Origin: Candidatus Promineifilum breve
GTDB lineage: Bacteria; Chloroflexota; Anaerolineae; Promineifilales; Promineifilaceae
Assembly: GCF_900066015.1 (NCBI RefSeq)
Contig: NZ_LN890655.1
Coordinates: forward strand, 2,024,726 to 2,088,725
Direction: 5' to 3'
Length of the DNA stretch: 64,000 bases
The notes beneath the pieces are model-generated. The model made no database searches. It worked only from the letters and a program-made list of their open reading frames with translations, and had not been told where the DNA came from. Made by a program: the position numbers and the translations under genes. Positions 51,255 through 59,118 of this stretch are shown one piece after another (position 1 is the stretch's first letter; each line of letters opens with the position of its first letter).

Positions 51255-51267
51255 TAGATGCTATAAT
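51238..51267 (+). promoter_or_regulatory. Promoter of tRNA-Val gene
   Basis: TTGCAT (51238-51243), 18-bp spacer, TATAAT (51262-51267), ending 23 bp before the tRNA. It interleaves with the antitoxin promoter on the other strand. Confidence 0.7.
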
Positions 51268-51290
51268 CACTCCCTGCTGGATCATATCCA

Positions 51291-51364
<74 letters not shown>

Positions 51365-51368
51365 CTCG

Positions 51369-51398
51369 CAGCCGCCTTGTGCGGCTGTTTTGGTTCTT
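51369..51398 (+). terminator. Terminator after tRNA-Val
   Basis: CAGCCGC, CTTGT loop, GCGGCTG followed by TTTTGGTTCTT. Confidence 0.75.
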
Positions 51399-51439
51399 AA
51401 TGGGTCTTGGGATCATGCGGGGCGCCGGAGAGCAAACAG

Positions 51440-51832
51440 ATGAGCAACGATATTCAAGTATATAATCAAGCGCAGACGGACGGCGACAGGGCCATCTGCG
51501 AACTGCTACAGCAGGAAATAGACAGCAACCTGCCCGGAGCGGAAAGCAAGGTCTGGCACAGCCACCCGGTCTGGTTTCTTGACGGCAATCCTATCGTCGG
51601 CTATAGCCGGCAGAAGGACTCCGTCCGGCTCATGTTTTGGAGCGGGCAATCATTCGACGAAGCCGGCTTGCAGCCGGAAGGGACATTCAAAGCCGCTGAG
51701 GTTCGTTACACGGCAACGGATCAAGTCAATATTGACGATCTGAAGCGCTGGCTGGAAAAATCTAAAACCATCCAGTGGGACTACAAAAACATCGTCAAGC
51801 GGCGCGGCGTCCTGGAGAAACTGGAGATTTAG
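51440..51832 (+). CDS. DUF1801 / YdhG-like protein
   Basis: A 130-residue protein from ATG 51440 with GGAG upstream. Features: LPGAESKVWHSHPVWFLDGN, then PIVGYSRQKDSVRLMFWSG and GTFKAAEVRYTATDQVN, matching the DUF1801 (YdhG-like) fold of small soluble proteins of unknown function. C-terminal helix DLKRWLEKSKTIQWDYK. It sits between the tRNA and an unknown Rossmann protein gene. Confidence 0.82.
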   Translation: MSNDIQVYNQAQTDGDRAICELLQQEIDSNLPGAESKVWHSHPVWFLDGNPIVGYSRQKDSVRLMFWSGQSFDEAGLQPEGTFKAAEVRYTATDQVNIDDLKRWLEKSKTIQWDYKNIVKRRGVLEKLEI

Positions 51833-51854
51833 TCGCTCACGACAGGAGTGCGGC

Positions 51855-53555
51855 ATGAAACCCGATCGTTGTATCCTCGTCCTCGGCGGCGCGGGGCTGG
51901 TGGGGGCGCAGATCGTGCGCGCCATCGCCCGCGAGATGGAACCGGCGCGCATCATCGTCGCCAGTCTCTACCGGGGCGAGGTGCGCGAATTCCTCCACGA
52001 CGCCCGGCGCGAGTTCTGCAACGTGGAGTTCATCGGCGCCTGGGGCGACGTGTTCGTGCGCGACGAGTTCAAGGAAGAAAATCGCCGCCGCCTGCTACAG
52101 ACCCGCGCCCGGCGCAACGCCCTCTATCAGGACCTCTTCGGCCCCATCGACGACGCCTACGACCGCTCCGGCCTGGCCCAACTCATCCGCCAATATAAAC
52201 CCGACGTCATCGTCGATTGCATCAACACGGCCACGGCCATCAGCTACCAGGACATCGACAGCCTGGGCAAGCAAACCCACGACCTGCTGGAACAACTCAA
52301 CCAGATCGTCGATCATCAGGATTTGGCCGGGCTGGAGGCGCTGGGCCGCGACCTGGAGCAAAACGTCAGTTCGCTGCTCATCTCGCAATCGCTGCCGCAA
52401 CTCATCCGCCACGTGCAGGTCATCCATCGCGCCATGGGCGAGTGCGGCACGCGCCTCTATCTAAAGGTCGGCACCACCGGCACCGGCGGCATGGGCCTGA
52501 ACATCCCCTATACCCACAGCGAAGACCGGCCCAGCTTCAAGCTGATGAGCAAGACGGCCGTGGGCTTTGCCCAGACCGGCCTGCTGTTCCTGATGGCCCG
52601 CACACCCGGCGGGCCGCTGGTGAAAGAACTCAAGCCGGGAGCGATGATCGGCTACCGGCGCGTGGATTACAAGACGGTCAAGCTGCGCGGCCGGCCGCTG
52701 TTTCGCTACCAGAGCCAGGAGCAGCCCATCGGCGACCGGCTGCTGCTGCGCGGCGACGAGACCACCTACGAGCGGCTCGACAAGCTGCAAATGGCCGGCG
52801 TCGATACCGGCGAAAACGGCTTCTTCGCCCGCGGCGAATTCGAGACCATCACCCACCCCGACCAGATGGAGTTCATCACCCCGGAGGAGATCGCCCAGCA
52901 GGCGGTGCTGGAGATCAAGGGCAGCAACACCGGCTACGACGTGATCGCCGGCATCGACAGCAGCATCCTGAACCCCAGCTTCCGCGCCGGCGTGCTGCGC
53001 CAAACCGCGCTCGACAAGCTGGCCCGCATCGAAGAAGAGACCGGCAGCCATAGCGTGGCCCTGGGGCAGCTGGGGCCGCCGCAACTCTCCAAGCTGCTGT
53101 ACGAGGCCCATCTGCTGAAGCTGACCTACGGCACGCTGGAGGCCACGCTGGCGACACCGCCGGATGAGATCGCCCGCACCTTATACGACTACATCCGGCG
53201 TGATGAGAATCTGCGCACGACGATCACCTCCATCGGCCTGCCCATCCTGACCCCCGGCGGCGATTGCCTGCTGCGCGGGCCGCGCATCAACATCCCGGAG
53301 AGCATCTACCGCGAGGTGGAGGCCGACGACGCGCGCCTCAACGCCTGGGCGGCCAAGGGCTGGGTCGATCTGCGGCCGGTCAATTTCCGTCTGTGGCACG
53401 ATCGCTTCGAGCGCATGTTGCGCACCAAGCATATGCTCCACACTCGCGGCACCTCGTCGGTGACGATGAAGACCTATCTGCCGGAGAGAATCGAGATTGG
53501 CGCGGTCGTGGCCTGGATTTTTATCAATGAAGATGGCGGTTATCGTATCAAATGA
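51855..53555 (+). CDS. Large NAD(P)-binding Rossmann protein of unknown function
   Basis: A 566-residue protein; AGGAG lies before the ATG. The N-terminus is a Rossmann dinucleotide site, ILVLGGAGLVGAQIVRAI, with further DVIVDCINTATAISYQD as in short-chain dehydrogenase/epimerase-like folds. The middle has GTRLYLKVGTTGTGGMGLNI and the C-terminal 250 residues have no recognisable motif. The protein is much longer than a standard epimerase (320). I recall no named family. Starts a plus-strand run with the next unknown gene and pyruvate kinase. Confidence 0.78.
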   Translation: MKPDRCILVLGGAGLVGAQIVRAIAREMEPARIIVASLYRGEVREFLHDARREFCNVEFIGAWGDVFVRDEFKEENRRRLLQTRARRNALYQDLFGPIDDAYDRSGLAQLIRQYKPDVIVDCINTATAISYQDIDSLGKQTHDLLEQLNQIVDHQDLAGLEALGRDLEQNVSSLLISQSLPQLIRHVQVIHRAMGECGTRLYLKVGTTGTGGMGLNIPYTHSEDRPSFKLMSKTAVGFAQTGLLFLMARTPGGPLVKELKPGAMIGYRRVDYKTVKLRGRPLFRYQSQEQPIGDRLLLRGDETTYERLDKLQMAGVDTGENGFFARGEFETITHPDQMEFITPEEIAQQAVLEIKGSNTGYDVIAGIDSSILNPSFRAGVLRQTALDKLARIEEETGSHSVALGQLGPPQLSKLLYEAHLLKLTYGTLEATLATPPDEIARTLYDYIRRDENLRTTITSIGLPILTPGGDCLLRGPRINIPESIYREVEADDARLNAWAAKGWVDLRPVNFRLWHDRFERMLRTKHMLHTRGTSSVTMKTYLPERIEIGAVVAWIFINEDGGYRIK

Positions 53556-53557
53556 AC

Positions 53558-53585
53558 TTGACAATTGGCCCACCTGGGCTAGTAT
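53558..53585 (+). promoter_or_regulatory. Sigma-70 promoter upstream of 53671 gene
   Basis: TTGACA (53558-53563), 16-bp spacer, TAGTAT (53580-53585), in the 115-bp gap after the Rossmann protein gene. Confidence 0.65.
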
Positions 53586-53670
53586 CAATTTCATTCTACA
53601 AGTAAGTAAATAAGACTATTCCCCATCGGACCGCTACACAAGAGCCGGGAACAGCCACCTGAGTGTAAAT

Positions 53671-54762
53671 ATGCAAGCATCCAAAGAATTTGCCGGCCTG
53701 CCCATGCCCGTCTTTTCGGCATTCGGCTGGGCCGGGGAAGAAACCGCCCTCAAATTTGCCCTGGCGCAATTGCAATTGTTCATCGATACCCTCTACCTGC
53801 GGTTGCCGGCCGACATCCGCGATGAGTTTCCCTCGCGCGGCCTTAGCCAGGAGACGCAGAACGTCTATCTGGCTACGGGCGATACCTTCGACAAGGAAGC
53901 CTTCATCGCCTTCAACGCTCGGCCGATGAGCCTGGAGGTGCAATTGGGCATCGTCGGCAAGAACCTGCTGTCCAAGGGGCTGGCGGCGGTCAACAAAGAC
54001 CCGGCCGCCGCCCACCACATCCTGACCCAGCTCGACCCGAACTGGACGCTGCGGGTACAGCAGATGCAAGTGGACACGGAAACGGGCGACAATGCCCATC
54101 ACCTCGATCTGTACAAGGACAGCATCAATAACCTGACCGAAGAGCAGGCCCGCGAAATCTTTGGCCGCGCCGCCTATCTGAATGAAGAAGACAAATGGGT
54201 CACGCCGGTCTATTTGAGCCTGCGCATGTCGTCGGAGCGCGTGGCGGCCATGGGGCTGGCGGTGCTCGACATAGCCGGCGACCTGGTTTCGACGCTGATG
54301 CCCACCCTGCGCCTGTTCACGGGCAAGAAAGCCCGCAAGGCCCGCGCGTCGAAAGCGGTCAAACCCGCCCGCCGCCCGACCGATGCCGCCGAGGAAGCGC
54401 CGCCCGGCGAACAGACCATCACCGGCAGCATCAAGTCGATGGCCGACAGCTTCAGCTACGTGGCCGACCTGAAGCCCCTCCACGTGCGGCGCGGCTTCAT
54501 CAATCTGACCCCGGCCCACTGGCCCTTCTTCGCCAGCAGCAACCGCACGGAGACGCGCGACGTGACCATCGTCTTCGGCGGCCGGCAAGATCGCCACAGC
54601 AGCGTGTGGCGCTTGCAACCCGACGACCAGGCGCGCATCGTCCTCGGCTCGCAGGTGCAGGAATGGCTGGAAGAGAACTTCACCGGCAGCGAAACGATTC
54701 GCGTCGTCGCCCGCCGGCTCGATAACGACGAAATTCGCATCACCCTTGATTCGGCGGCCTAG
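53671..54762 (+). CDS. Hypothetical soluble protein upstream of pyruvate kinase
   Basis: A 363-residue soluble protein with its own promoter. A helical N-terminal half (LKFALAQLQLFIDTLYLRLP) is followed by a basic, Ala-rich linker (GKKARKARASKAVKPARRP, about 228-247) and a beta-rich C-terminus (RDVTIVFGGRQDRHSSVWRL, ARIVLGSQVQEWLEENF). No signal peptide or family recognised. The basic linker may contact nucleic acid or membrane (inference). Pyruvate kinase starts 30 bp later. Confidence 0.72.
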   Translation: MQASKEFAGLPMPVFSAFGWAGEETALKFALAQLQLFIDTLYLRLPADIRDEFPSRGLSQETQNVYLATGDTFDKEAFIAFNARPMSLEVQLGIVGKNLLSKGLAAVNKDPAAAHHILTQLDPNWTLRVQQMQVDTETGDNAHHLDLYKDSINNLTEEQAREIFGRAAYLNEEDKWVTPVYLSLRMSSERVAAMGLAVLDIAGDLVSTLMPTLRLFTGKKARKARASKAVKPARRPTDAAEEAPPGEQTITGSIKSMADSFSYVADLKPLHVRRGFINLTPAHWPFFASSNRTETRDVTIVFGGRQDRHSSVWRLQPDDQARIVLGSQVQEWLEENFTGSETIRVVARRLDNDEIRITLDSAA

Positions 54763-54792
54763 AGCAGCCGGCTATCTTTCAAAATCAGCTTT

Positions 54793-56199
54793 ATGGCACG
54801 CACCAAGATCGTCGCAACCATCGGCCCCGGCTCGGCCCATCCGGAGACCATTCGCCGCATGTTGGCCGCGGGGATGACCGTCGCCCGCGTCAACTTCTCC
54901 CACGGCGACCACGCCGCCCACACCAAGACCGTCGCCATGCTGCGCGAGGTAGCCAAAACCGAGGGCAAGATTCTGGCTATCCTGGGCGACTTGCAAGGGC
55001 CTAAGCTGCGGCTGGGCCATGTGAAGGCCGGCGGCATGATGCTGGCCCCCGGCGACGAGATCGTCCTGACGCCCCGCCCCGGCCAGCCGGCCATGATCCA
55101 CCTGCCCCACCCCGACCTCATCGCCGCGGCCATGCCCGGCAACCGGCTGGTCATCGGCGACGGCGAAGTGGAGTTCACCGTGGCCGAAAAGCGCAGCGAC
55201 ACGCTGCGCTGTCTGGTCACCGTGGGCGGCTTGCTCGAATCGCGCAAGGGCGTCAACGCGCCGGGCGTCGATCTGCCTATCTCCTGCCTGTCCGAGAAAG
55301 ATCTGATCGATCTCGAACTGATCTGCGAACTGGACTTCGACTACATCGCCCTGTCGTTCGTGCGCACCGTCTACGACATCCAGGAACTGCGCGACATCAT
55401 GGAGAGCAAGAAGCGCCAGATCCCCATCATCGCCAAGATCGAGAAGAGCGAAGCCATCGATAATCTGCTGGCGATTCGCGACGCGGCCGACGGCCTGATG
55501 GTGGCCCGCGGCGACCTGGGCATCGAGATGCCGCCGCAGGAGTTGCCCCTGTTGCAAAAGCGTATCATCGCCGCCTGCAACCAGGTCGGCAAGCCGGTCA
55601 TCACCGCCACCCAGATGTTGCAATCGATGGTGGAGCACCCCCGGCCGACGCGCGCCGAGGCCAGCGACGTAGCCAATGCCATCCTCGACGGCACCGACGC
55701 CGTTATGCTCTCCGGCGAGACGGCCACCGGCAAATATCCGGTGGAGTCGGTGATGATGATGAAGCAGATCGCCGAGAACATCGAACACGCCTTCCCCTAT
55801 GACCAATGGCGCGACCGGCGGACGGCGGCCCTGCTGACCGGCAGCGTCACCGAGGCCATCGGCGGCGCGAGTTGTTCCATCGCCGAGGAGGTCGACGCCG
55901 CGGCCATCGCCAGCGCCACGCTGAGCGGCTACACGGCCCAGCAGATCGCCCGCTTCCGGCCGCGCATCCCCATTGTGGCCGTCTCGCCCTCGGCCTACAC
56001 CCAGCGACGGCTGGCGCTGGTGTGGGGCGTCGAGACGCTGCTGGTGCCCGACTTCACCGCCACCGATACGATGCTGGAAGAGACGGCCAGGGCGCTGCGC
56101 AACAGCGGGCTGGAGGCCGGGCGGCGCGTGGTCATCACCGCCGGCGTGCCGTTCCGCAAATCGGGCCACACCAACCTCATCAAAGTCCACACCATCTAG
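54793..56199 (+). CDS. pyk: Pyruvate kinase
   Basis: A 468-residue protein of normal length. Signatures: RTKIVATIGPGS, ARVNFSHGDH, the catalytic Lys in IPIIAKIEKSEAIDN, MVARGDLGIEMP (metal-binding Glu/Asp), and TATQMLQSMVEHPRPTRAE. The C-terminal allosteric domain is present (FRPRIPIVAVSPS). Converts phosphoenolpyruvate and ADP to pyruvate and ATP, last step of glycolysis. Neighbour genes do not form a glycolytic operon. Confidence 0.97.
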   Translation: MARTKIVATIGPGSAHPETIRRMLAAGMTVARVNFSHGDHAAHTKTVAMLREVAKTEGKILAILGDLQGPKLRLGHVKAGGMMLAPGDEIVLTPRPGQPAMIHLPHPDLIAAAMPGNRLVIGDGEVEFTVAEKRSDTLRCLVTVGGLLESRKGVNAPGVDLPISCLSEKDLIDLELICELDFDYIALSFVRTVYDIQELRDIMESKKRQIPIIAKIEKSEAIDNLLAIRDAADGLMVARGDLGIEMPPQELPLLQKRIIAACNQVGKPVITATQMLQSMVEHPRPTRAEASDVANAILDGTDAVMLSGETATGKYPVESVMMMKQIAENIEHAFPYDQWRDRRTAALLTGSVTEAIGGASCSIAEEVDAAAIASATLSGYTAQQIARFRPRIPIVAVSPSAYTQRRLALVWGVETLLVPDFTATDTMLEETARALRNSGLEAGRRVVITAGVPFRKSGHTNLIKVHTI

Positions 56200-56220
56200 G
56201 CCGGCCGTCGGAAGTCCGCG

Positions 56221-56952
56221 TTGCCCGATTCACCCTGGCTCACGGCGACCCGCCCGCTCATCATCGGCCACCGCGGGGCCAGCGCCGACGCGCCGGAGAA
56301 CACGCTGGCCGCCTTCGCCCTGGCCCTGGAGCAGAACGCCGACGGCATCGAGTTCGACGTGCAACTCTGCGCCGACGGCACGCCGGTGGTCATGCACGAT
56401 GACACGGTCGACCGCACCTGCGACGGCGTGGGGCGCGTGGCCGATCTGACGCTGGCCGAGTTGCGGCAGCTAACCATCGCCAAAGAACACACCATCCCGA
56501 CCCTCGACGAGGTATTCGCCACGCTCGGCCGCGACGCGCTCTATAACGTCGAATTGAAGGCGCTGGGCCTCGACGATGGAGGGCTGGCCCAGGCCGTGGC
56601 CCGGTGCGTGGCCGCCCACGGCCTGGGCGACCGGGTGATCGTCTCGTCCTTCAGTCCATTCGTCGTGCGGCGGGCGCGGCAGGCGCTGCCGGCGGCCGTG
56701 CCCGTGGCCCATTTGCGCGAGCACCGGCTCATGCGCCTGGCCCATGCCTGCGTGCCGGCGCAGGCCGACCACCCTGCCCACGGGCTGGTCGATGAGGCCC
56801 TCATGGCCTGGGCGCGGCGGCGCGGGCTGCGGGTCAACGTGTGGACGGTGGACGACCCACATGAGGCGGCGCGGCTGATGGGGTTGGGCGTCAATGGGAT
56901 TATTACCAACCGGCCGGGGGCTCTCCTGGCCCAGGTGCGTCGCACTTTCTGA
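56221..56952 (+). CDS. Glycerophosphodiester phosphodiesterase
   Basis: A 243-residue protein with TTG start (21 bp after pyk). GDPD signatures: IIGHRGASADAPENTLAAF (catalytic His), ADGIEFDVQLCADGTPVVMHD, and late VNVWTVDDPHEA. Hydrolyses glycerophosphodiesters to glycerol-3-phosphate plus alcohol; recycles phospholipid head groups. No signal peptide, so cytoplasmic. The last residues (AQVRRTF) and the stop are encoded by palindromic element H, so the natural end may have been altered. Confidence 0.93.
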   Translation: MPDSPWLTATRPLIIGHRGASADAPENTLAAFALALEQNADGIEFDVQLCADGTPVVMHDDTVDRTCDGVGRVADLTLAELRQLTIAKEHTIPTLDEVFATLGRDALYNVELKALGLDDGGLAQAVARCVAAHGLGDRVIVSSFSPFVVRRARQALPAAVPVAHLREHRLMRLAHACVPAQADHPAHGLVDEALMAWARRRGLRVNVWTVDDPHEAARLMGLGVNGIITNRPGALLAQVRRTF

Positions 56953-56966
56953 AGTGCGATGCACCT
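56931..56966. repeat. Palindromic element family H, copy 2
   Basis: CCAGGTGCGTCGCACTTTC and its complement ending GTGCGATGCACCT; matches 39832-39865. Supplies the end and stop of the phosphodiesterase gene. Confidence 0.82.
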
Positions 56967-56991
56967 AAGTTGCATCAAAGTGGAGGGAAGA

Positions 56992-57882
56992 ATGCGCGTC
57001 AAGGTAATCCTCAACCCCTACGCCAACCGCTGGGGCGCCAAATCGCGGGCCGACGAGACGGCCGCCGCCTTTCGCGCCGCCGGCGTCGATTGTGACCTGA
57101 CCATCACCACCACGGCCGGGCAGGGCACGCCCGAAGCCGAGGCCGCGGCCCACAGCGGCGACTACGACGCGATCATTGCCGCCGGGGGGGACGGGACGAT
57201 CAACGAGGTCATCAACGGTCTGCTGCGCGCCGCCGGCGACGGCCCGACGCAGCCGTTCGGTATCCTGCCGCTGGGCACGGCCAATGACTTCAATCTGATG
57301 GCCGGGCTGCCGGGGAGCATCGCCGCCGCTGTGGCCGTCATCGCCGCCGGGCACACGCGCCAAATTGACGCGGGGCAGGTGAACGACCGCTACTTCATCA
57401 ACAACAGCGCCGCGGCGATGGAGCCGATGGTGACGCTGGAGAATATCAAGATGAAGCGGCTGTCGGGCGAGATTCGCTACGTGGTGGCCCTGCTGCGAGC
57501 CTTGGCCAAGCTGAAGCCGTGGCAGATGCGCCTGACGTGGGACGGCGGCGGCTACGACGGCCCGGCCTACCTGCTGTCGGTGTGCAACAGCCCGCGCACC
57601 GGCGGCTTTATGATGGCCCCTGGCGCGGTGCTCGATGACGGCCAACTGGATATGGTCTTCGCGCCGCAGGTGTCGAAGGGCACGGTCATCTCGATCCTGC
57701 TCAAGCTGATGCGCGGCGAACACGTCCACCACCCGGCGGTCACCTTTCGCCGCGTGACGGCCATCGACCTGACCAGCACACCGGGCACGCCGCTGCATAG
57801 CGACGGCGAGATCTTCGCCGAAGCGGCCGAGCGCGTGAGCTACCGCGTATTGCCGGGCAAGGTGACGTTGTTGACGCCGTGA
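56992..57882 (+). CDS. Diacylglycerol kinase-family lipid kinase
   Basis: A 296-residue protein from ATG 56992, with GGAGGG a few nt upstream; earlier ATG lacks this. DAGK catalytic signatures: VILNPYANRWGAKSRA, IIAAGGDGTINEVINGLL, FGILPLGTANDFNLM and late LHSDGEIFAE. YegS/BmrU-like, phosphorylating a lipid with ATP; substrate may be diacylglycerol, sphingosine-like or other. Follows the GDPD gene and could share lipid metabolism with it. Confidence 0.92.
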   Translation: MRVKVILNPYANRWGAKSRADETAAAFRAAGVDCDLTITTTAGQGTPEAEAAAHSGDYDAIIAAGGDGTINEVINGLLRAAGDGPTQPFGILPLGTANDFNLMAGLPGSIAAAVAVIAAGHTRQIDAGQVNDRYFINNSAAAMEPMVTLENIKMKRLSGEIRYVVALLRALAKLKPWQMRLTWDGGGYDGPAYLLSVCNSPRTGGFMMAPGAVLDDGQLDMVFAPQVSKGTVISILLKLMRGEHVHHPAVTFRRVTAIDLTSTPGTPLHSDGEIFAEAAERVSYRVLPGKVTLLTP

Positions 57883-57883
57883 G

Positions 57884-57938
57884 GCAGTGGATAGTGGGTA
57901 GTGGGTAGTGGGCAGTGGGCAGTGGTCAGCGGTCATCG
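57884..57938. repeat. GTGGGTA/GTGGGCA heptamer tandem
   Basis: Six 7-bp units (AGTGGAT, AGTGGGT, AGTGGGC) in one direction only, starting at the stop codon of the lipid-kinase gene. Same family as 18181-18284. Confidence 0.85.
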
Positions 57939-57940
57939 GA

Positions 57941-57992
57941 AAACAAAACGTTTCACCGTGGGCCGCCGATAATATGACGGCGCGGTGAAACG
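57941..57992 (-). terminator. Intrinsic terminator for candidate RNA
   Basis: Reverse strand: CGTTTCACCG and CGGTGAAACG with an inner GCCGTC/GGCGGC stem, followed by TTTTGTTTTCC. Confidence 0.65.
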
Positions 57993-58205
57993 CTGAGTGC
58001 TTCCGATACGGTTCAGGTTGAGTGGGATGATTCCGCCCCACCATGCCGTGAATGCTCTATTGTTTGAACCTGCAATCGCAGGTGGGAATCTCGTTCCGAG
58101 GACCTCTGCCTTGCCTTGCGGCTACTACATCCCCTCTTTCGTATCCTGATTCCCAAGAAAATCAAAGTGGCTCAACGCCAGATACATTCTCGTACACAGC
58201 AGGGT
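57941..58205 (-). ncRNA. Candidate structured non-coding RNA (unassigned)
   Basis: The 393-bp gap between the lipid kinase and MntR-like genes holds no ORF but strong complementary segments on the reverse strand: GATACG (58146) with CGTATC (ending 58004), GGGAT with ATCCC, GATTCC with GGAATC and CCACC with GGTGG, plus hairpins CCTGC-GATT-GCAGG and CTCG-GAA-CGAG. It ends in an intrinsic terminator and has a candidate promoter at 58212-58240. A rod with inner loops of about 200-260 nt is compatible with 6S RNA, but key 6S features could not be confirmed by eye. Confidence 0.45.
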
Positions 58206-58211
58206 GAGGAG

Positions 58212-58240
58212 ATAGTAGCATAGTGTTGCAGAGGGGGCAA
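58212..58240 (-). promoter_or_regulatory. Candidate promoter of the unassigned RNA
   Basis: Reverse strand: TTGCCC (58235-58240), 17-bp spacer, TACTAT (58212-58217). Confidence 0.4.
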
Positions 58241-58275
58241 TAGGACTTTACACATATTTTGGAGCGCAGGTCACG

Positions 58276-58986
58276 CTACACAACCAACTCCACCAGGATC
58301 AACTCCGCCAGATTGCGGCCGATGACCTGGGGGGCATCGTCGACCCGGATGGTCAGCGGGCCTTGGAAGGGGGCCACGGCCGTGACGTGGACGAGCGCCC
58401 CCGGCACGAGACCCAGTCCGGCCAGATAGCGCAGCAGTTCGCTGTTGGAGTCGTCGGGGATGCGCGCCACCCGTGCCTGGCCGCCGGGCGACACGTCGGA
58501 CAGCGCTGTCGTGTCCAGCACGGCCATCGAGCCATCGAGGGCCGGGATGGGGTCGCCGTGGGGGTCGAAGACGGGGTTGTTGAGCGCGGCGGCGATGCGC
58601 TCCTCCAGCTTTTCACTGATGACGTGCTCCAGGATGTCGGCCTGCTCGTGCACCTCGTCCCAGCGAAAGCCGAGGGCCTCCATCAGGAATAGCTCCAGCA
58701 GCCGGTGGTGGCGGATGACCTCCAGGGCCAGCTTTGTGCCCGTCTCGGTCAGCGTCACGCCGTAATGCTTCTCGTAGTTGACCAGCTTCAGCTTGGCCAG
58801 GCGTTGGATCATGCTGGTGGCCGAGGCGGGCTTCACCCCACGCGCGGCGGCGATGCGCGACGTGGACACCGGGCTTTCTTCCTGGGCCAGGGTGTAGATC
58901 GTTTTGACGTAATCCTCGATGGCCTGGTGGCTCAGGCTGTCGCGCTGTTGTGATTGGCCGCGGTCGAGCGTATCGATCTGGGGCAT
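58276..58986 (-). CDS. DtxR/MntR-family metal-dependent transcription regulator
   Basis: A 236-residue protein. Winged-helix part: AIEDYVKTIYTLAQEES, SRIAAARGVKPASATSMIQR; dimer and metal-binding part: HHRLLELFLMEALGFRWDEVHEQADILEH, where the E-x-H-x-x-E and His residues match MntR/IdeR; C-terminal FeoA/SH3-like domain (about 165-236, LLRYLAGLGLVPGALVHVTA). Known: binds DNA when loaded with Mn(II) or Fe(II) to control metal uptake. No transporter lies beside it. Confidence 0.94.
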   Translation of the reverse strand: MPQIDTLDRGQSQQRDSLSHQAIEDYVKTIYTLAQEESPVSTSRIAAARGVKPASATSMIQRLAKLKLVNYEKHYGVTLTETGTKLALEVIRHHRLLELFLMEALGFRWDEVHEQADILEHVISEKLEERIAAALNNPVFDPHGDPIPALDGSMAVLDTTALSDVSPGGQARVARIPDDSNSELLRYLAGLGLVPGALVHVTAVAPFQGPLTIRVDDAPQVIGRNLAELILVELVV

Positions 58987-59042
58987 GGGCGTCCTCCACG
59001 CATAGGGTAGCTTGCGAATGGGGGGGAGTCAAGGGAATAAGC

Positions 59043-59113
59043 GCTGGGGAGCAGGGGAGAAAGGGAGCAGGGGTGCAGGGCGTATGCTCCCCTGCTCCCC
59101 TGCTCCCCTGCGC
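59043..59113. repeat. GCAGGGG octamer palindrome (intergenic copy)
   Basis: AGCAGGGG/TGCAGGGG units and complementary CCCCTGCT units, between the MntR-like and M20 peptidase genes. An intergenic copy of the family found inside the GT-C genes. Confidence 0.87.
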
Positions 59114-59118
59114 TCCAC

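Noticed and set aside
57941-58205. Calling the RNA candidate 6S, SRP or tmRNA
   Set aside because: I could not find the SRP GGAA tetraloop context, a tmRNA tag ORF, or a convincing 6S central bubble by eye, so it is left unassigned.
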